The notes under the pieces: generated by a model
What the model saw: only the letters and a program-made list of their open reading frames with translations
The model's database searches: none
What the model was told of the DNA's origin: nothing
Shown: positions 26,809 to 34,921 of the stretch, piece by piece
Numbering within the stretch: the stretch's first letter is position 1
How the letters are laid out: each line of letters starts with the position of its first letter
Source of the DNA: CAWDNM01 sp964521195
GTDB lineage: Bacteria > Actinomycetota > Coriobacteriia > Anaerosomatales > JAAXUF01
Length of the DNA stretch: 64,000 nucleotides
Assembly (NCBI GenBank): GCA_964521195.1
Contig: CAZFRE010000006.1
Coordinates: 62,001-126,000, forward strand
Direction: 5' to 3'
Program-made: the position numbers and the translations under genes

Positions 26809-28389
26809 TCATCGTGCCTTGTCAGCGACCTCTTCGGGCGACCAGAAACAGAATGGGTAGGTGCGATCGGTCAGGATCTCAGACGCAGAGCGTTGCGCCT
26901 CCAACCCAGCGACGGCATCGGACAACTCCTGCCGGAGCGGTGCCAGCAGCGACGAGAGTTCGGCGTTCACCTCGCGGATACGCGATCCGAGCGCCTTCTT
27001 GTCCGCTGTGGGCTGCGCGATGGCATTGACCAGCGCGTTCTTCTCGGCCGCGAGCGCAACGGCGCGCGCCTGCTCGTGTACCGAGTCGAACTCGACCTCG
27101 TCGAGAAGCGCATCCGGGTTGTGCTCCAACCGATTCAGCCGCTCCTTCGCCGCCGCCACCTCATCGTCTGTAACCACGTGCGCGCCGAGCGGAAGATACA
27201 TGGTCATCGAGGCGACGACGAACGCCGGGGGTTCGACTCCGTAGTATCGGCGGCATACGCCGTCCGTGACGCGATCGTAGCGCCCGCCGCCGACCCCATG
27301 GATCATGAGATCGGTCACGAACAGCCGCAGAAACAGCGTGAGGGCCAGCGCCTTGGGAGCGAGCACCGCGCCCGCATCGACGAGCGCCCGCACAGCGTCG
27401 TGCGGGTCGGACGCGAGGTCGGCTATGGGCTCGCCGCCAGCGCCGACGAGCCGGGTGCCATCGCCTGTGCCGACCACCGCACGGACACTCTCGCGACGCC
27501 CGTCGGAGATGTGCCACAGCGGCAGTTCCACGCCGGTCTCATCCCAGGCCAGATCGGGGAACGGCTGCGCCGCTGTGCGCGTCTTGTTCACCACGCGGTA
27601 CTCCGCAAGTTCAGCGTTGTATGCCTCGGCGAATCGTCCGGCATTGAGAGCCAGATCGACCACGAACGCTGCCCAGGCGCGGCTGTGCGCCATGCGCGTG
27701 AGCGGCAGTTCGAGATAGTCGGTGCCGGCGCTGGCCTCGTAGCGCCTTCTGGCGATGGTGATCAGCTCGGCCAGGTTCTCGGCGTCGACGGCTGCGGAGC
27801 TGAGCTGCTCGCAAAACGCCGCGAAGTGCCTACGAATCGCCGGTGACGGGAGTGAGGCCAACATCGCATCAGCGGCCGAGCAGAAGTCGGCGAGATCGCC
27901 TGCGCCCGGCACCGGAGCACCTGCGAAGTAGCCATCGGCCGCCCCAACCGCAAGATACTGGTGGCACCGCTCGACTCCGGGCGTCATGCACGGTGCGGTC
28001 ACCGCCACCGCATCGAAGCCATCCGTGTCGACCACCACGTCGATGGCCGTCGCACGCGACTCGTCGGCAAGCCGCTGCAGCAAGAAGTCCTTGATCCAGA
28101 CGCCGGGGTGGTAGAGCTCGGGCTGGTGACCCGTCGCCACGATGGGTGCCGACGCGTCGCCCGCCTCCTTGACCGCAACGCCCAACTTGCGCGAGAACGA
28201 CGAGGCGATCTCACACATCTCGGCACGCGCCAGAGCCCTGTACTCGCTCACCGGCGTGCCTGCGACCGAGAAGCTCCACGCGGCCGCCGCGGTCCGATTC
28301 TCGCGTACGAGCCTTTCCCACTCCCCGAACTCCGGACGTGTCAGGATCTCGCCATGGCCGGCCGGGAGTACCGGCTTCGCGTGTACCAC
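26809..28389 (-). CDS. BshC-like protein (putative cysteine-adding enzyme), function unproven
   Basis: 526 aa, close to the usual length of bacillithiol synthase BshC. Near residue 86 it has ATGHQPELYHPGVWIKDF, comparable in position and pattern to the TGQQxGL...GP motif of BshC, followed by VVDTDGFDAV where BshC has its acidic motif. A helical, probably coiled-coil stretch lies near residues 415-500 (AAKERLNRLEHNPDALLDEV), also as in BshC, and the C-terminus reads PFCFWSPEEV. Identity is low, so this could be a separate family. It lies 8 bases after a BshB-like deacetylase, which is the main argument. GTG start with AGGAGG upstream. Confidence 0.45.
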   Translation of the reverse strand: MVHAKPVLPAGHGEILTRPEFGEWERLVRENRTAAAAWSFSVAGTPVSEYRALARAEMCEIASSFSRKLGVAVKEAGDASAPIVATGHQPELYHPGVWIKDFLLQRLADESRATAIDVVVDTDGFDAVAVTAPCMTPGVERCHQYLAVGAADGYFAGAPVPGAGDLADFCSAADAMLASLPSPAIRRHFAAFCEQLSSAAVDAENLAELITIARRRYEASAGTDYLELPLTRMAHSRAWAAFVVDLALNAGRFAEAYNAELAEYRVVNKTRTAAQPFPDLAWDETGVELPLWHISDGRRESVRAVVGTGDGTRLVGAGGEPIADLASDPHDAVRALVDAGAVLAPKALALTLFLRLFVTDLMIHGVGGGRYDRVTDGVCRRYYGVEPPAFVVASMTMYLPLGAHVVTDDEVAAAKERLNRLEHNPDALLDEVEFDSVHEQARAVALAAEKNALVNAIAQPTADKKALGSRIREVNAELSSLLAPLRQELSDAVAGLEAQRSASEILTDRTYPFCFWSPEEVADKAR

Positions 28390-28397
28390 ATGACCTC

Positions 28398-29090
28398 CTA
28401 GATCAGGTCGTCAAGAGAGCGCAACGACAACGGCTCGATCGCGAAGAACGGTTCACCGGCACCCACCCGGCCCAGTGCGCCCCACATCTCGGCGGTCTGC
28501 CGCACGAGATCGTAGATGCCTGCATTAGCCGGGTTCACCGAGAACTGCGATTCATATGCGGCCAACGCCGAGAGCTTTCTCGGCAACTCATCGGTCACAT
28601 CGACGATGAACGATGGCTCGGCGATCACTCGCTGGTGTACCGCCATGTAACGGTAGATGCGCGCTGGATAGAAGGGTTCGCCCGACATCGTCGTCTTCGT
28701 GAACTTCGCGTAGAACCGAGCAGCGACGGCGATCGAGGATGCCGCGAGGTGGTCGGGGTGTGCATCGTCTGCGTACGGAACGAAGACGGTTCGAGGCCGG
28801 AGTTCACGGAACACCTCGGCCAACTCCGTGCGCGCCTCGACGCTGTCGAACAGGTAGCGGTTGGGCTGCGTCAAGGTCCGGCGCTCGGCACCCAGCACCA
28901 CAGCCGCCGCGACCGACTCGGCGGCGCGCAACTCCGGCGTACCGAACGGAGTCGGCTCGCCGTTGGTCAGGTCGACGATTGCCACGCGCTTTCCCTGCGC
29001 TGTGAGCTTCGCCACCGTGGCGCCCATGCCGATCTCGACATCGTCGGGGTGCGCGCCGACGCACACCGCGTCAAACACATGCTCGCTCAT
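28398..29090 (-). CDS. PIG-L/LmbE deacetylase, BshB-like
   Basis: 230 aa zinc-dependent N-acetylglucosamine-type deacetylase. The metal motif AHPDDVEIGMG is near residue 13 and the second histidine motif DAHPDHLAA near residue 113. The run IVDLTNGEPTPFGTPELRAAE is very like the BshB1 branch, which deacetylates GlcNAc-malate in bacillithiol synthesis; MshB and other PIG-L enzymes remain possible. The start overlaps the glycosyltransferase stop (ATGA); a longer reading lies within that gene. Confidence 0.85.
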   Translation of the reverse strand: MSEHVFDAVCVGAHPDDVEIGMGATVAKLTAQGKRVAIVDLTNGEPTPFGTPELRAAESVAAAVVLGAERRTLTQPNRYLFDSVEARTELAEVFRELRPRTVFVPYADDAHPDHLAASSIAVAARFYAKFTKTTMSGEPFYPARIYRYMAVHQRVIAEPSFIVDVTDELPRKLSALAAYESQFSVNPANAGIYDLVRQTAEMWGALGRVGAGEPFFAIEPLSLRSLDDLI

Positions 29091-29785
29091 GCCCGATCTC
29101 CCAATGCCCGGTCCCACACGTCGATGTAGTACGCGAAGCGCGCCTCGGGATCGTCCAGATCCGGGCCGAAGGACCTGTCGTGATCGCAGTAGATGCGCTC
29201 CACCGGTATCTCGCGAACCGAGAGTCCACCCATCCACGCCTTCGCCCACAGCTCGAGCGGCATCGCATAGCCGCACTCGTCGAGCCGCAACCGTTCAAGT
29301 GCTGCGACCTGATATGCCTTGAAACCGCAGAACGCGTCCGTGAGGTTCCAGCCGGTCACCTCGTTCACCATCCCGGTGATACGCTCGTTGACCGCGCGCC
29401 TGTCAGGCGGCGCGGGGTCGCCCGATCCGTTCTCCCTCAGATATCGGCTCCCGGATATGATGTCGCCGCCGGCCTCGAGCGCCTGCAGGAACTCGGGTAT
29501 GTGCGCCGGCTCGTGTTGGCCGTCGCAGTCCATGGTGATCAGCCGCGTGACCCCGAGGTCGTGTGCGACGCGAAAGCCGATCTTGAGCGCACACCCGTAG
29601 CCGCAGTTGCGGTCGAGGTGTACGACCGTGACGTCGTCTCTGGCGGCCAGGACACGTGGCGTTTCGTCGGTCGATCCGTCGTCGACGACTATGACCTCCC
29701 CGGCGAAGTAGCGCCTCACCGCATCCAGCACGCTACCCACGGTCCCGGCTTCGTTGTACACCGGCATCAGAACGGCATCAGACAC
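29087..29785 (-). CDS. Glycosyltransferase family 2
   Basis: 232 aa GT-A glycosyltransferase of the dolichol/polyprenol-phosphate mannosyltransferase type. PVYNEAGTVG opens the nucleotide-sugar fold, VVDDGSTDETP and TMDCDGQHEP carry the metal-binding aspartates, and SGSRYLREN is a family signature. No membrane segment, so cytosolic. It is not a GT4 enzyme like BshA/MshA, so if the cluster makes a thiol it would need a different first enzyme or another gene elsewhere. GTG start with an AAGGGA site. Confidence 0.85.
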   Translation of the reverse strand: MSDAVLMPVYNEAGTVGSVLDAVRRYFAGEVIVVDDGSTDETPRVLAARDDVTVVHLDRNCGYGCALKIGFRVAHDLGVTRLITMDCDGQHEPAHIPEFLQALEAGGDIISGSRYLRENGSGDPAPPDRRAVNERITGMVNEVTGWNLTDAFCGFKAYQVAALERLRLDECGYAMPLELWAKAWMGGLSVREIPVERIYCDHDRSFGPDLDDPEARFAYYIDVWDRALGDRA

Positions 29786-29826
29786 GCGAATCCCTTCTCA
29801 GAAACGGCACATGGGCGCATCGGAGG

Positions 29827-30285
29827 CTACTCGCCGGCGTTGCTCGCCGTCGCAGCCGCAGCATCGACGACGCGGTAGTCGGTGACCACCTCGACCTCTC
29901 GTCCCAGCATCCCGCGCACGGTGCAGTACTTCTCCTCAGACAGCTCGATCGCGCGTGCAACCGCAGCGGGGTCGATACCGGGGCCGGTCACGATGTATGT
30001 CACCGTGATTCGGGTGTAGATCTTCGGGTACTCGTCCTCGCGCTGCTCGCCGTTCACTTCGATCATGAACGCCGCCACGTTCTGCCGCTTCTTCTCCAGG
30101 ATCGAGATCACATCCATCCCCGTGCAGCCAGCCAGCGCGTACAGCACGAGCTCTATCGGCCGAGCACCCGTGCCCTCGCCGCCGTACGCGGTCGAAGCGT
30201 CCATCACGACACCGTGCCCCGCGGCATCCCAGCCCACGAACTGCCGCTTGCCGTTCCAGCGCACGTGAACGTCGTCGATGGACAT
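29827..30285 (-). CDS. OsmC family protein
   Basis: 152 aa. OsmC/Ohr-type fold with VRWNGKRQFVG at the start, YGGEGTGARPIELVLYALAGCTGMDVI in the middle and KYCTVRGMLGREVEV near the end. The two cysteines (about residues 57 and 122) match the redox-active pair of peroxiredoxin-like OsmC proteins that reduce organic hydroperoxides. GGGAGG site just before the ATG at 30285. Its closeness to the putative thiol genes is suggestive because thiol co-substrates are needed by such enzymes. Confidence 0.88.
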   Translation of the reverse strand: MSIDDVHVRWNGKRQFVGWDAAGHGVVMDASTAYGGEGTGARPIELVLYALAGCTGMDVISILEKKRQNVAAFMIEVNGEQREDEYPKIYTRITVTYIVTGPGIDPAAVARAIELSEEKYCTVRGMLGREVEVVTDYRVVDAAAATASNAGE

Positions 30286-30358
30286 GTGATCCCTCCCGAT
30301 AGGTACGGCGGACCCCGGTAGGGGCCCGCCGCGACTCATGCCGCTGTGCACTGCCGCG

Positions 30359-32191
30359 TCAGATCTTGCGCCCCAGCATGGCAGCGAGTTCCCGCGGGTT
30401 CTTCGACTTGCCGATGGCCTCGTCGAAGGTGACCTTCCCCTGCGTGAGCAGGTTCTTGAGGTGCTGGTCGAGGGTCTGCATGCCGAGTGCGGCACTGCCT
30501 TGGATGATCGTCTCCATCTGATGGGTCTTTCCCTCTCGGATGAGGTTCGAGATCGCGGGGACCCCGAGCATGATCTCCATGGCCATGATCCGGCTACGAC
30601 CGTCCGTGCTTCTCAGCAGCACCTGTGAGAGCACGCCTTCGAGGGTCGTGGACAGCTGCATGCGGACCTGCTGCTGCTGGTGAGGTGGGAACACGTCGAT
30701 GACGCGGTCGACCGTCTCGGGACCGCCGGTCGTGTGCAACGTGGCGAGCACCAGGTGTCCGGTCTCGGCTGCGGTGATCGCCGCGGAGATCGTCTCGAGG
30801 TCGCGCATCTCGCCTACCAGGATGACGTCGGGGTCCTGGCGCAACACGCGCTTCAGAGCCGAGGCGAACGAGTGCGTATCCTCGCCGACCTCACGCTGGT
30901 TGACGTACGCCTTCTTGTTGCGGTGCATGAACTCGATCGGGTCTTCCATCGTGATGATATGGCACGCCTTGGTCGCGTTGATGTGGTCGACCATCGCGGC
31001 CAGAGTGGTTGACTTGCCCGAGCCGGTCGGACCGGTGACGAGTACGAGGCCGCGCGGGCGCTCCGCGAGGTAGCGGCACACCTTGGGCAGCCCCAGATCG
31101 TCCATGGTAGGAATCCGGATGGGGATGACGCGGAACACGGCGCCCATCGAGTTACGCTGCTGAAAGACGTTGGCGCGGAAACGCGAGACGCCCGGGATCG
31201 AGTACGCGAAGTCGAGTTCCAGTTCGGTCTCGAAGCGACGACGCTGCTCCTCGGAGAGCAGGCTCAGAAGCATGTCCATCGTGTCGCGGGGCGACAACGG
31301 CTTCATGTTCTCGACCGCGACGATCTCGCCGCGCTGACGGATACCGGGTGGACTGCCCACCGTGATGTGGAGGTCGGATCCACCACGCTCGAGCATGAGT
31401 CGCAGCAGATCGTCGATGTGTGGGGTCCCGGAACCAGGGGCCGCGCCCTCTCCCGTGATGACCGCGCTCTGGCCGGGCGATACCGGTTGCGGCGTCCCGG
31501 TACCCATGGGGGCAGGACCACTCGGCGCCCCGGACGGCGTCGGCCCGGGAGTCACGGGCATCGGCGTCCCGTACCCTCCGACAGGCGCCGGACCGCTGGG
31601 GACTGACGCCACCGGCTGCGGCGCGCCCTGTCCCGCGGGTGCGTGCGGCGGAGGTCCGGCCGGTACGGCGGCGCCGCCAACGGGCACCGTGCCACCGACA
31701 GACGCGGGCGTGTTCGCGCCAGACGGCGCGGGCGCGGGGCCTCCGGCGGCGACCGACGACGGCACGCTCATCACCTGCGGCGCAGGACCGGGCGCACTTG
31801 GAGCGGCCGGGGCCGCACCCCCTCTGGCCACCGCAAGAATGCGGCTTGCCAGCTGATCGCTCGGTGCGTTGGACGGCAGGAGCGCCGCCGCACCGCTCGA
31901 ACGCGCCTTGAGCGCGGACACCTCGTCGACGTTGGGCGCGACCATGACGATGGGGACCCCGCTCGTGGCCGGCGCCGACGTCATGGCCTTCGCGAATTCG
32001 TAACCGTCTCGGTCCGCAAGCCCTGCGTCCAGAACCAAGACGTCAGGGGCCTCCTGCCCGAGCATGCCCTCGGCTCTGATCGCCGAAAGCGCGTTTGCCA
32101 CCTGGATGTCGGGCGCGAGCCCGGCAAGAGCCGCCTTCGTGCGCTCGACGAACTCCGCATCCTCGTGGACGATGAGAACCTTCTCCGCCAC
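30359..32191 (-). CDS. PilT-type ATPase with N-terminal receiver-like domain
   Basis: 610 aa. The C-terminal 350 residues are a PilT retraction-type ATPase: Walker A GPTGSGKSTT, Walker B region DPDVILVGEMRDLET, and the HLVLATLHTT histidine box. Before it lies a long Pro/Gly/Ala-rich linker (about residues 120-255), and the first 115 residues look like a response-regulator receiver (VLIVHEDAEF, DVLVLDAGLADRDGYE). The start GTG at 32191 has AGGAGG nine bases upstream, preferred over the GTG at 32212 that overlaps that site. Retraction of type IV pili or a related secretion filament is likely; no pilin genes are nearby. Confidence 0.87.
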   Translation of the reverse strand: MAEKVLIVHEDAEFVERTKAALAGLAPDIQVANALSAIRAEGMLGQEAPDVLVLDAGLADRDGYEFAKAMTSAPATSGVPIVMVAPNVDEVSALKARSSGAAALLPSNAPSDQLASRILAVARGGAAPAAPSAPGPAPQVMSVPSSVAAGGPAPAPSGANTPASVGGTVPVGGAAVPAGPPPHAPAGQGAPQPVASVPSGPAPVGGYGTPMPVTPGPTPSGAPSGPAPMGTGTPQPVSPGQSAVITGEGAAPGSGTPHIDDLLRLMLERGGSDLHITVGSPPGIRQRGEIVAVENMKPLSPRDTMDMLLSLLSEEQRRRFETELELDFAYSIPGVSRFRANVFQQRNSMGAVFRVIPIRIPTMDDLGLPKVCRYLAERPRGLVLVTGPTGSGKSTTLAAMVDHINATKACHIITMEDPIEFMHRNKKAYVNQREVGEDTHSFASALKRVLRQDPDVILVGEMRDLETISAAITAAETGHLVLATLHTTGGPETVDRVIDVFPPHQQQQVRMQLSTTLEGVLSQVLLRSTDGRSRIMAMEIMLGVPAISNLIREGKTHQMETIIQGSAALGMQTLDQHLKNLLTQGKVTFDEAIGKSKNPRELAAMLGRKI

Positions 32192-32359
32192 GGCGACGAA
32201 CCTCCTCAACACGGGTGGACATTCGGGCAGTCTGTGATGCGCGGTCGCGCGCTGCTTCCCTGACGAGTATCGGCTTGTAGGGGGCTCATCTCAACCCGAG
32301 TAGACCGCACTCGCGGTACGATGACCTGCGACACCGGTCGCCGAGGGACAGGAAACTGA

Positions 32360-33673
32360 GTGACGACACTCTCCGTCGAGAGCCTAGCATACGGTGGTGA
32401 CGGCATCGCGCGCCTTGATGACGGGCGCACTGTGTTCGTATCCGCTGCAGCCCCCGGCGACACGCTCGCGGTCGAAATCGTAGAGGAGCGCGATCGTTTC
32501 GTGCGCGCTCGTATCCTCGAGGTCATCGAGCCATCCGAACACCGGGTCACTCCCCCATGCCCCTACTTCGGGCACTGCGGCGGCTGCAGCTGGCAACATG
32601 TCGCGTACGGTGCGCAGCTTCACGCCACGCGGATGTCGGTCGTCGACGCGCTCACTCGCATCGGTCATATCGCGGATGCGGATTCGCTGGTCGGTGACAC
32701 GGTTCCATCGGGCACGCCGTACGGCTACCGGAACAAGATCGAACTTGTCGTCGACCCACGTGAGGAGCGTCTGCGTCTCGGATTCCACCGAGCCGGTTCC
32801 GAGGAGATAGTGCCGGTCGATGAGTGCCTCCTCCTGCCCAAGCAGTTGCGCAAGGCGCCGAAAGCACTCGGCGGTGCGCTGCGCTACATCGCCGGTGAAG
32901 GGGATCTCGGCCTGACGCGTGTCGCGCTGCGTGTGGGCGCACACACCAAAGACGTCGAGATCGCACTCTGGGGATCGCCGGGTCCCTTCCCGCGCAAGGC
33001 CGTGGCGACGACGCTCGGAGCGGCGCTCAAGAGCACGAGTCTCGTTCGCGTCCTCACCAAGGGCCCCTCCAAGGAGCGACGAATCGCCGGCGTGGAGGTG
33101 CTGTCTGGTAAGGGGTACTGGCGCGAGCGGCTCGGCGGCATGGCGATGAGCATCTCCGCCCCGTCGTTCTTCCAGGTCAACACCAAATCCGCCGAGAAGC
33201 TCGTCGAACTCGTGCTCGCCGCGGTGTCGGCGGATGGCACCGACCGCGTGCTCGACCTCTACGCAGGTGCCGGCACCTTCACGCTGCCGCTCGCCGCCGC
33301 GGCCGGAGAGGTCGTCGCCGTCGAATCCGCGGGAAGCGCCGTACGCGACCTACGCCGCAATCTCGAAGCCGCGGAGCTGTGGGCGGACGTCATCGGTGGT
33401 GACGCGGCGCGAGAGCTGCCATCCATCGGCCACCTCGACGCGATCGTCGTCGACCCGCCACGCTCGGGCCTGCACCCGAGTGCCGCGCTTGCCATTGCGG
33501 CCACACGCGCCCGCACCGTCGCGTACGTGTCCTGTGACCCCGCGACGCTTGCGCGCGACTGCCACACGCTCGCCGAGCACGGCTACCGGCTCGCATCAGC
33601 GACACCCGTCGACCTGTTCCCTCAGAGCTACCACGTCGAAACGGTCGCGGTCCTGCACGCTTCGAAGGACTGA
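32360..33673 (+). CDS. rlmD: 23S rRNA (uracil-5-)-methyltransferase, RlmD/TrmA family
   Basis: 437 aa SAM-dependent RNA methyltransferase. A TRAM domain (about 1-60) is followed by the Fe-S cysteine motif CPYFGHCGGCSWQH, the SAM-binding DLYAGAGTFTLPLA (about 297), DPPRSGLHP, and the catalytic cysteine in VAYVSCDPATLARD (about 390). TRAM plus Fe-S points to the RlmD/RlmCD branch; the target uridine cannot be set from sequence. GTG start. The 147 bases upstream hold the divergent promoter region with the PilT gene. Confidence 0.9.
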   Translation: MTTLSVESLAYGGDGIARLDDGRTVFVSAAAPGDTLAVEIVEERDRFVRARILEVIEPSEHRVTPPCPYFGHCGGCSWQHVAYGAQLHATRMSVVDALTRIGHIADADSLVGDTVPSGTPYGYRNKIELVVDPREERLRLGFHRAGSEEIVPVDECLLLPKQLRKAPKALGGALRYIAGEGDLGLTRVALRVGAHTKDVEIALWGSPGPFPRKAVATTLGAALKSTSLVRVLTKGPSKERRIAGVEVLSGKGYWRERLGGMAMSISAPSFFQVNTKSAEKLVELVLAAVSADGTDRVLDLYAGAGTFTLPLAAAAGEVVAVESAGSAVRDLRRNLEAAELWADVIGGDAARELPSIGHLDAIVVDPPRSGLHPSAALAIAATRARTVAYVSCDPATLARDCHTLAEHGYRLASATPVDLFPQSYHVETVAVLHASKD

Positions 33674-33685
33674 GTCGAGACGCAA

Positions 33686-33718
33686 CGGTGCCGTCACCCG
33701 AACGGGGCAACGGCACCG
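33686..33718. terminator. Hairpin between rlmD and cytochrome b5-like gene
   Basis: 9-bp perfect stem (CGGTGCCGT / ACGGCACCG) with a 15-base loop between two convergent genes, 12 bases after the rlmD stop. No T-run. Confidence 0.45.
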
Positions 33719-33739
33719 GTCGCGCTCGAAGGCCGAACC

Positions 33740-33967
33740 TCAGACGAGCTTGCCGACCTCGGGGAAGTCCGTCACGTATACGTCGTGAGGGGCGTCGCCG
33801 TGCTCCTCGGTGAGATCGGCGCCGGCCGAATGCAGCGCCTCATGTCCCCCGTCTTCCCACATCGGGCTGTCCGTCACGTCGTACACGATGCCATCGTAAG
33901 CGACGTATGCGGAACGCCCGTCGCGACCGTCGTACTCGGCGAGTTCCTCAAGCGTGAATTCCTTCAT
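33740..33967 (-). CDS. Small cytochrome b5-like heme-binding protein
   Basis: 75 aa with an unusually short cytochrome b5 fold: FTLEELAEYDGRDGRSAYVAYDGIVYDVT, then GGHEALHSAGADLTEE and DAPHDVYV. The two histidines in those motifs are the expected axial heme ligands. Start at 33967 with GGGAGG upstream; the longer open frame runs through the region upstream and lacks a site. Soluble, no signal peptide. Function unknown; short b5 proteins of this type occur in anaerobes. Confidence 0.8.
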   Translation of the reverse strand: MKEFTLEELAEYDGRDGRSAYVAYDGIVYDVTDSPMWEDGGHEALHSAGADLTEEHGDAPHDVYVTDFPEVGKLV

Positions 33968-34051
33968 GCGTACCTCCCAGGGTTCCGACCGCGTTGTGCC
34001 GATATGTCTCCGAGAATCCCGTTCGGATAACGCTCCTGCGCCCAGAAAGCC

Positions 34052-34077
34052 GAAGCCGCCGGGGATGCGGCGGCTTC
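34052..34077 (-). terminator. Terminator of the Crp/Fnr gene
   Basis: 9-bp perfect stem (GAAGCCGCC / GGCGGCTTC) with an 8-base loop, 28 bases after the stop of the regulator on the minus strand, followed by a short T-rich stretch (GGCTTTCTGG). Confidence 0.55.
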
Positions 34078-34105
34078 TGATAGCCAACACCCGGGGGCGG
34101 GAGGT

Positions 34106-34804
34106 CTACTCGCGTTCCAGTTCCTCGGACAGCCGGACGAGGTCGACGGTGATGCGGCGACCGCTCGTCGTGACGACCCCCTGCCGTGCCAACGAGGAGA
34201 TGACGCGGCTGGCGGTCTCGCGGGACGTGCCCGCGAGCGTCGCGATGTCGTAGTGGGTCATGCCCTGAATGACCGGCACACCCCGGGTCTCGAAGCCGGC
34301 GGTCGCAACGTTGAGGACGACACGCATCACTCGGTGCGTCGCATCGTGGAACGCCATGTCCTCGAGTCGCGCGTTGGTGTGACGTAGCCGCCTCGACAAG
34401 GTCGCGATCAGCGAGAGCGCGATCCGCGGCTGCACCTGAATGGCCGCGGACAGGTCCTTCGCGTCGATTCCGAACAACTCGACGTCGGTCACGGCGATGA
34501 CGTCAGCGGAACGCGGTTGGGCGTCGACAAGCGACATCTCGCCGAAGTGCGTGGGCGCCTCGAGGTAGTTGAGTACGAGCTCCTTGCCCTCCGGGCTCGC
34601 AAGAGAGACCTTCACCCGCCCGGAGATGAGCAGGTACATCGACGCGCCGGACTCGTTCTGACCGACGATGAAGGCGCCACGCGGGAAGCGCCGGTACTGC
34701 ACCATGGAGGCGAGCGTCTCAAGCCCGTCGACCGTCATATCCGAGAAGATCGGGATCGACGCCAGCCTGGCCATGACCTGTTCGCGTGTGGGTGTCATGT
34801 TCAT
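34106..34804 (-). CDS. Crp/Fnr family transcriptional regulator
   Basis: 232 aa. A cyclic-nucleotide-type sensor domain (about 15-125) includes FGEMSLVDAQPRSADVIA, which keeps the Arg-Ser phosphate-binding pair seen in cAMP-type sensors. A winged helix follows with the recognition helix TSRETASRVISSL near residue 190. There is no cysteine cluster of the Fnr kind, so oxygen sensing through Fe-S is not indicated. It lies downstream of the large FAD/Fe-S oxidoreductase but behind a terminator; targets are unknown. Confidence 0.9.
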   Translation of the reverse strand: MNMTPTREQVMARLASIPIFSDMTVDGLETLASMVQYRRFPRGAFIVGQNESGASMYLLISGRVKVSLASPEGKELVLNYLEAPTHFGEMSLVDAQPRSADVIAVTDVELFGIDAKDLSAAIQVQPRIALSLIATLSRRLRHTNARLEDMAFHDATHRVMRVVLNVATAGFETRGVPVIQGMTHYDIATLAGTSRETASRVISSLARQGVVTTSGRRITVDLVRLSEELERE

Positions 34805-34869
34805 ACCTTGGTTATCGGCGTTGCGAGCTGTGACTTAAGACACAATTGCCCACTCGCCCACAACGCAAA

Positions 34870-34901
34870 CAGGGCGGTCCCGCCGAGGCGCGACCGCCCT
34901 G
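34870..34901 (-). terminator. Terminator of the FAD/Fe-S oxidoreductase gene
   Basis: 10-bp perfect stem (CAGGGCGGTC / GACCGCCCTG) with a 12-base loop, 21 bases after the oxidoreductase stop, followed on the minus strand by TTTGCGTTGTG. Confidence 0.65.
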
Positions 34902-34921
34902 CTCCGTCACGGTGTTCAGTC

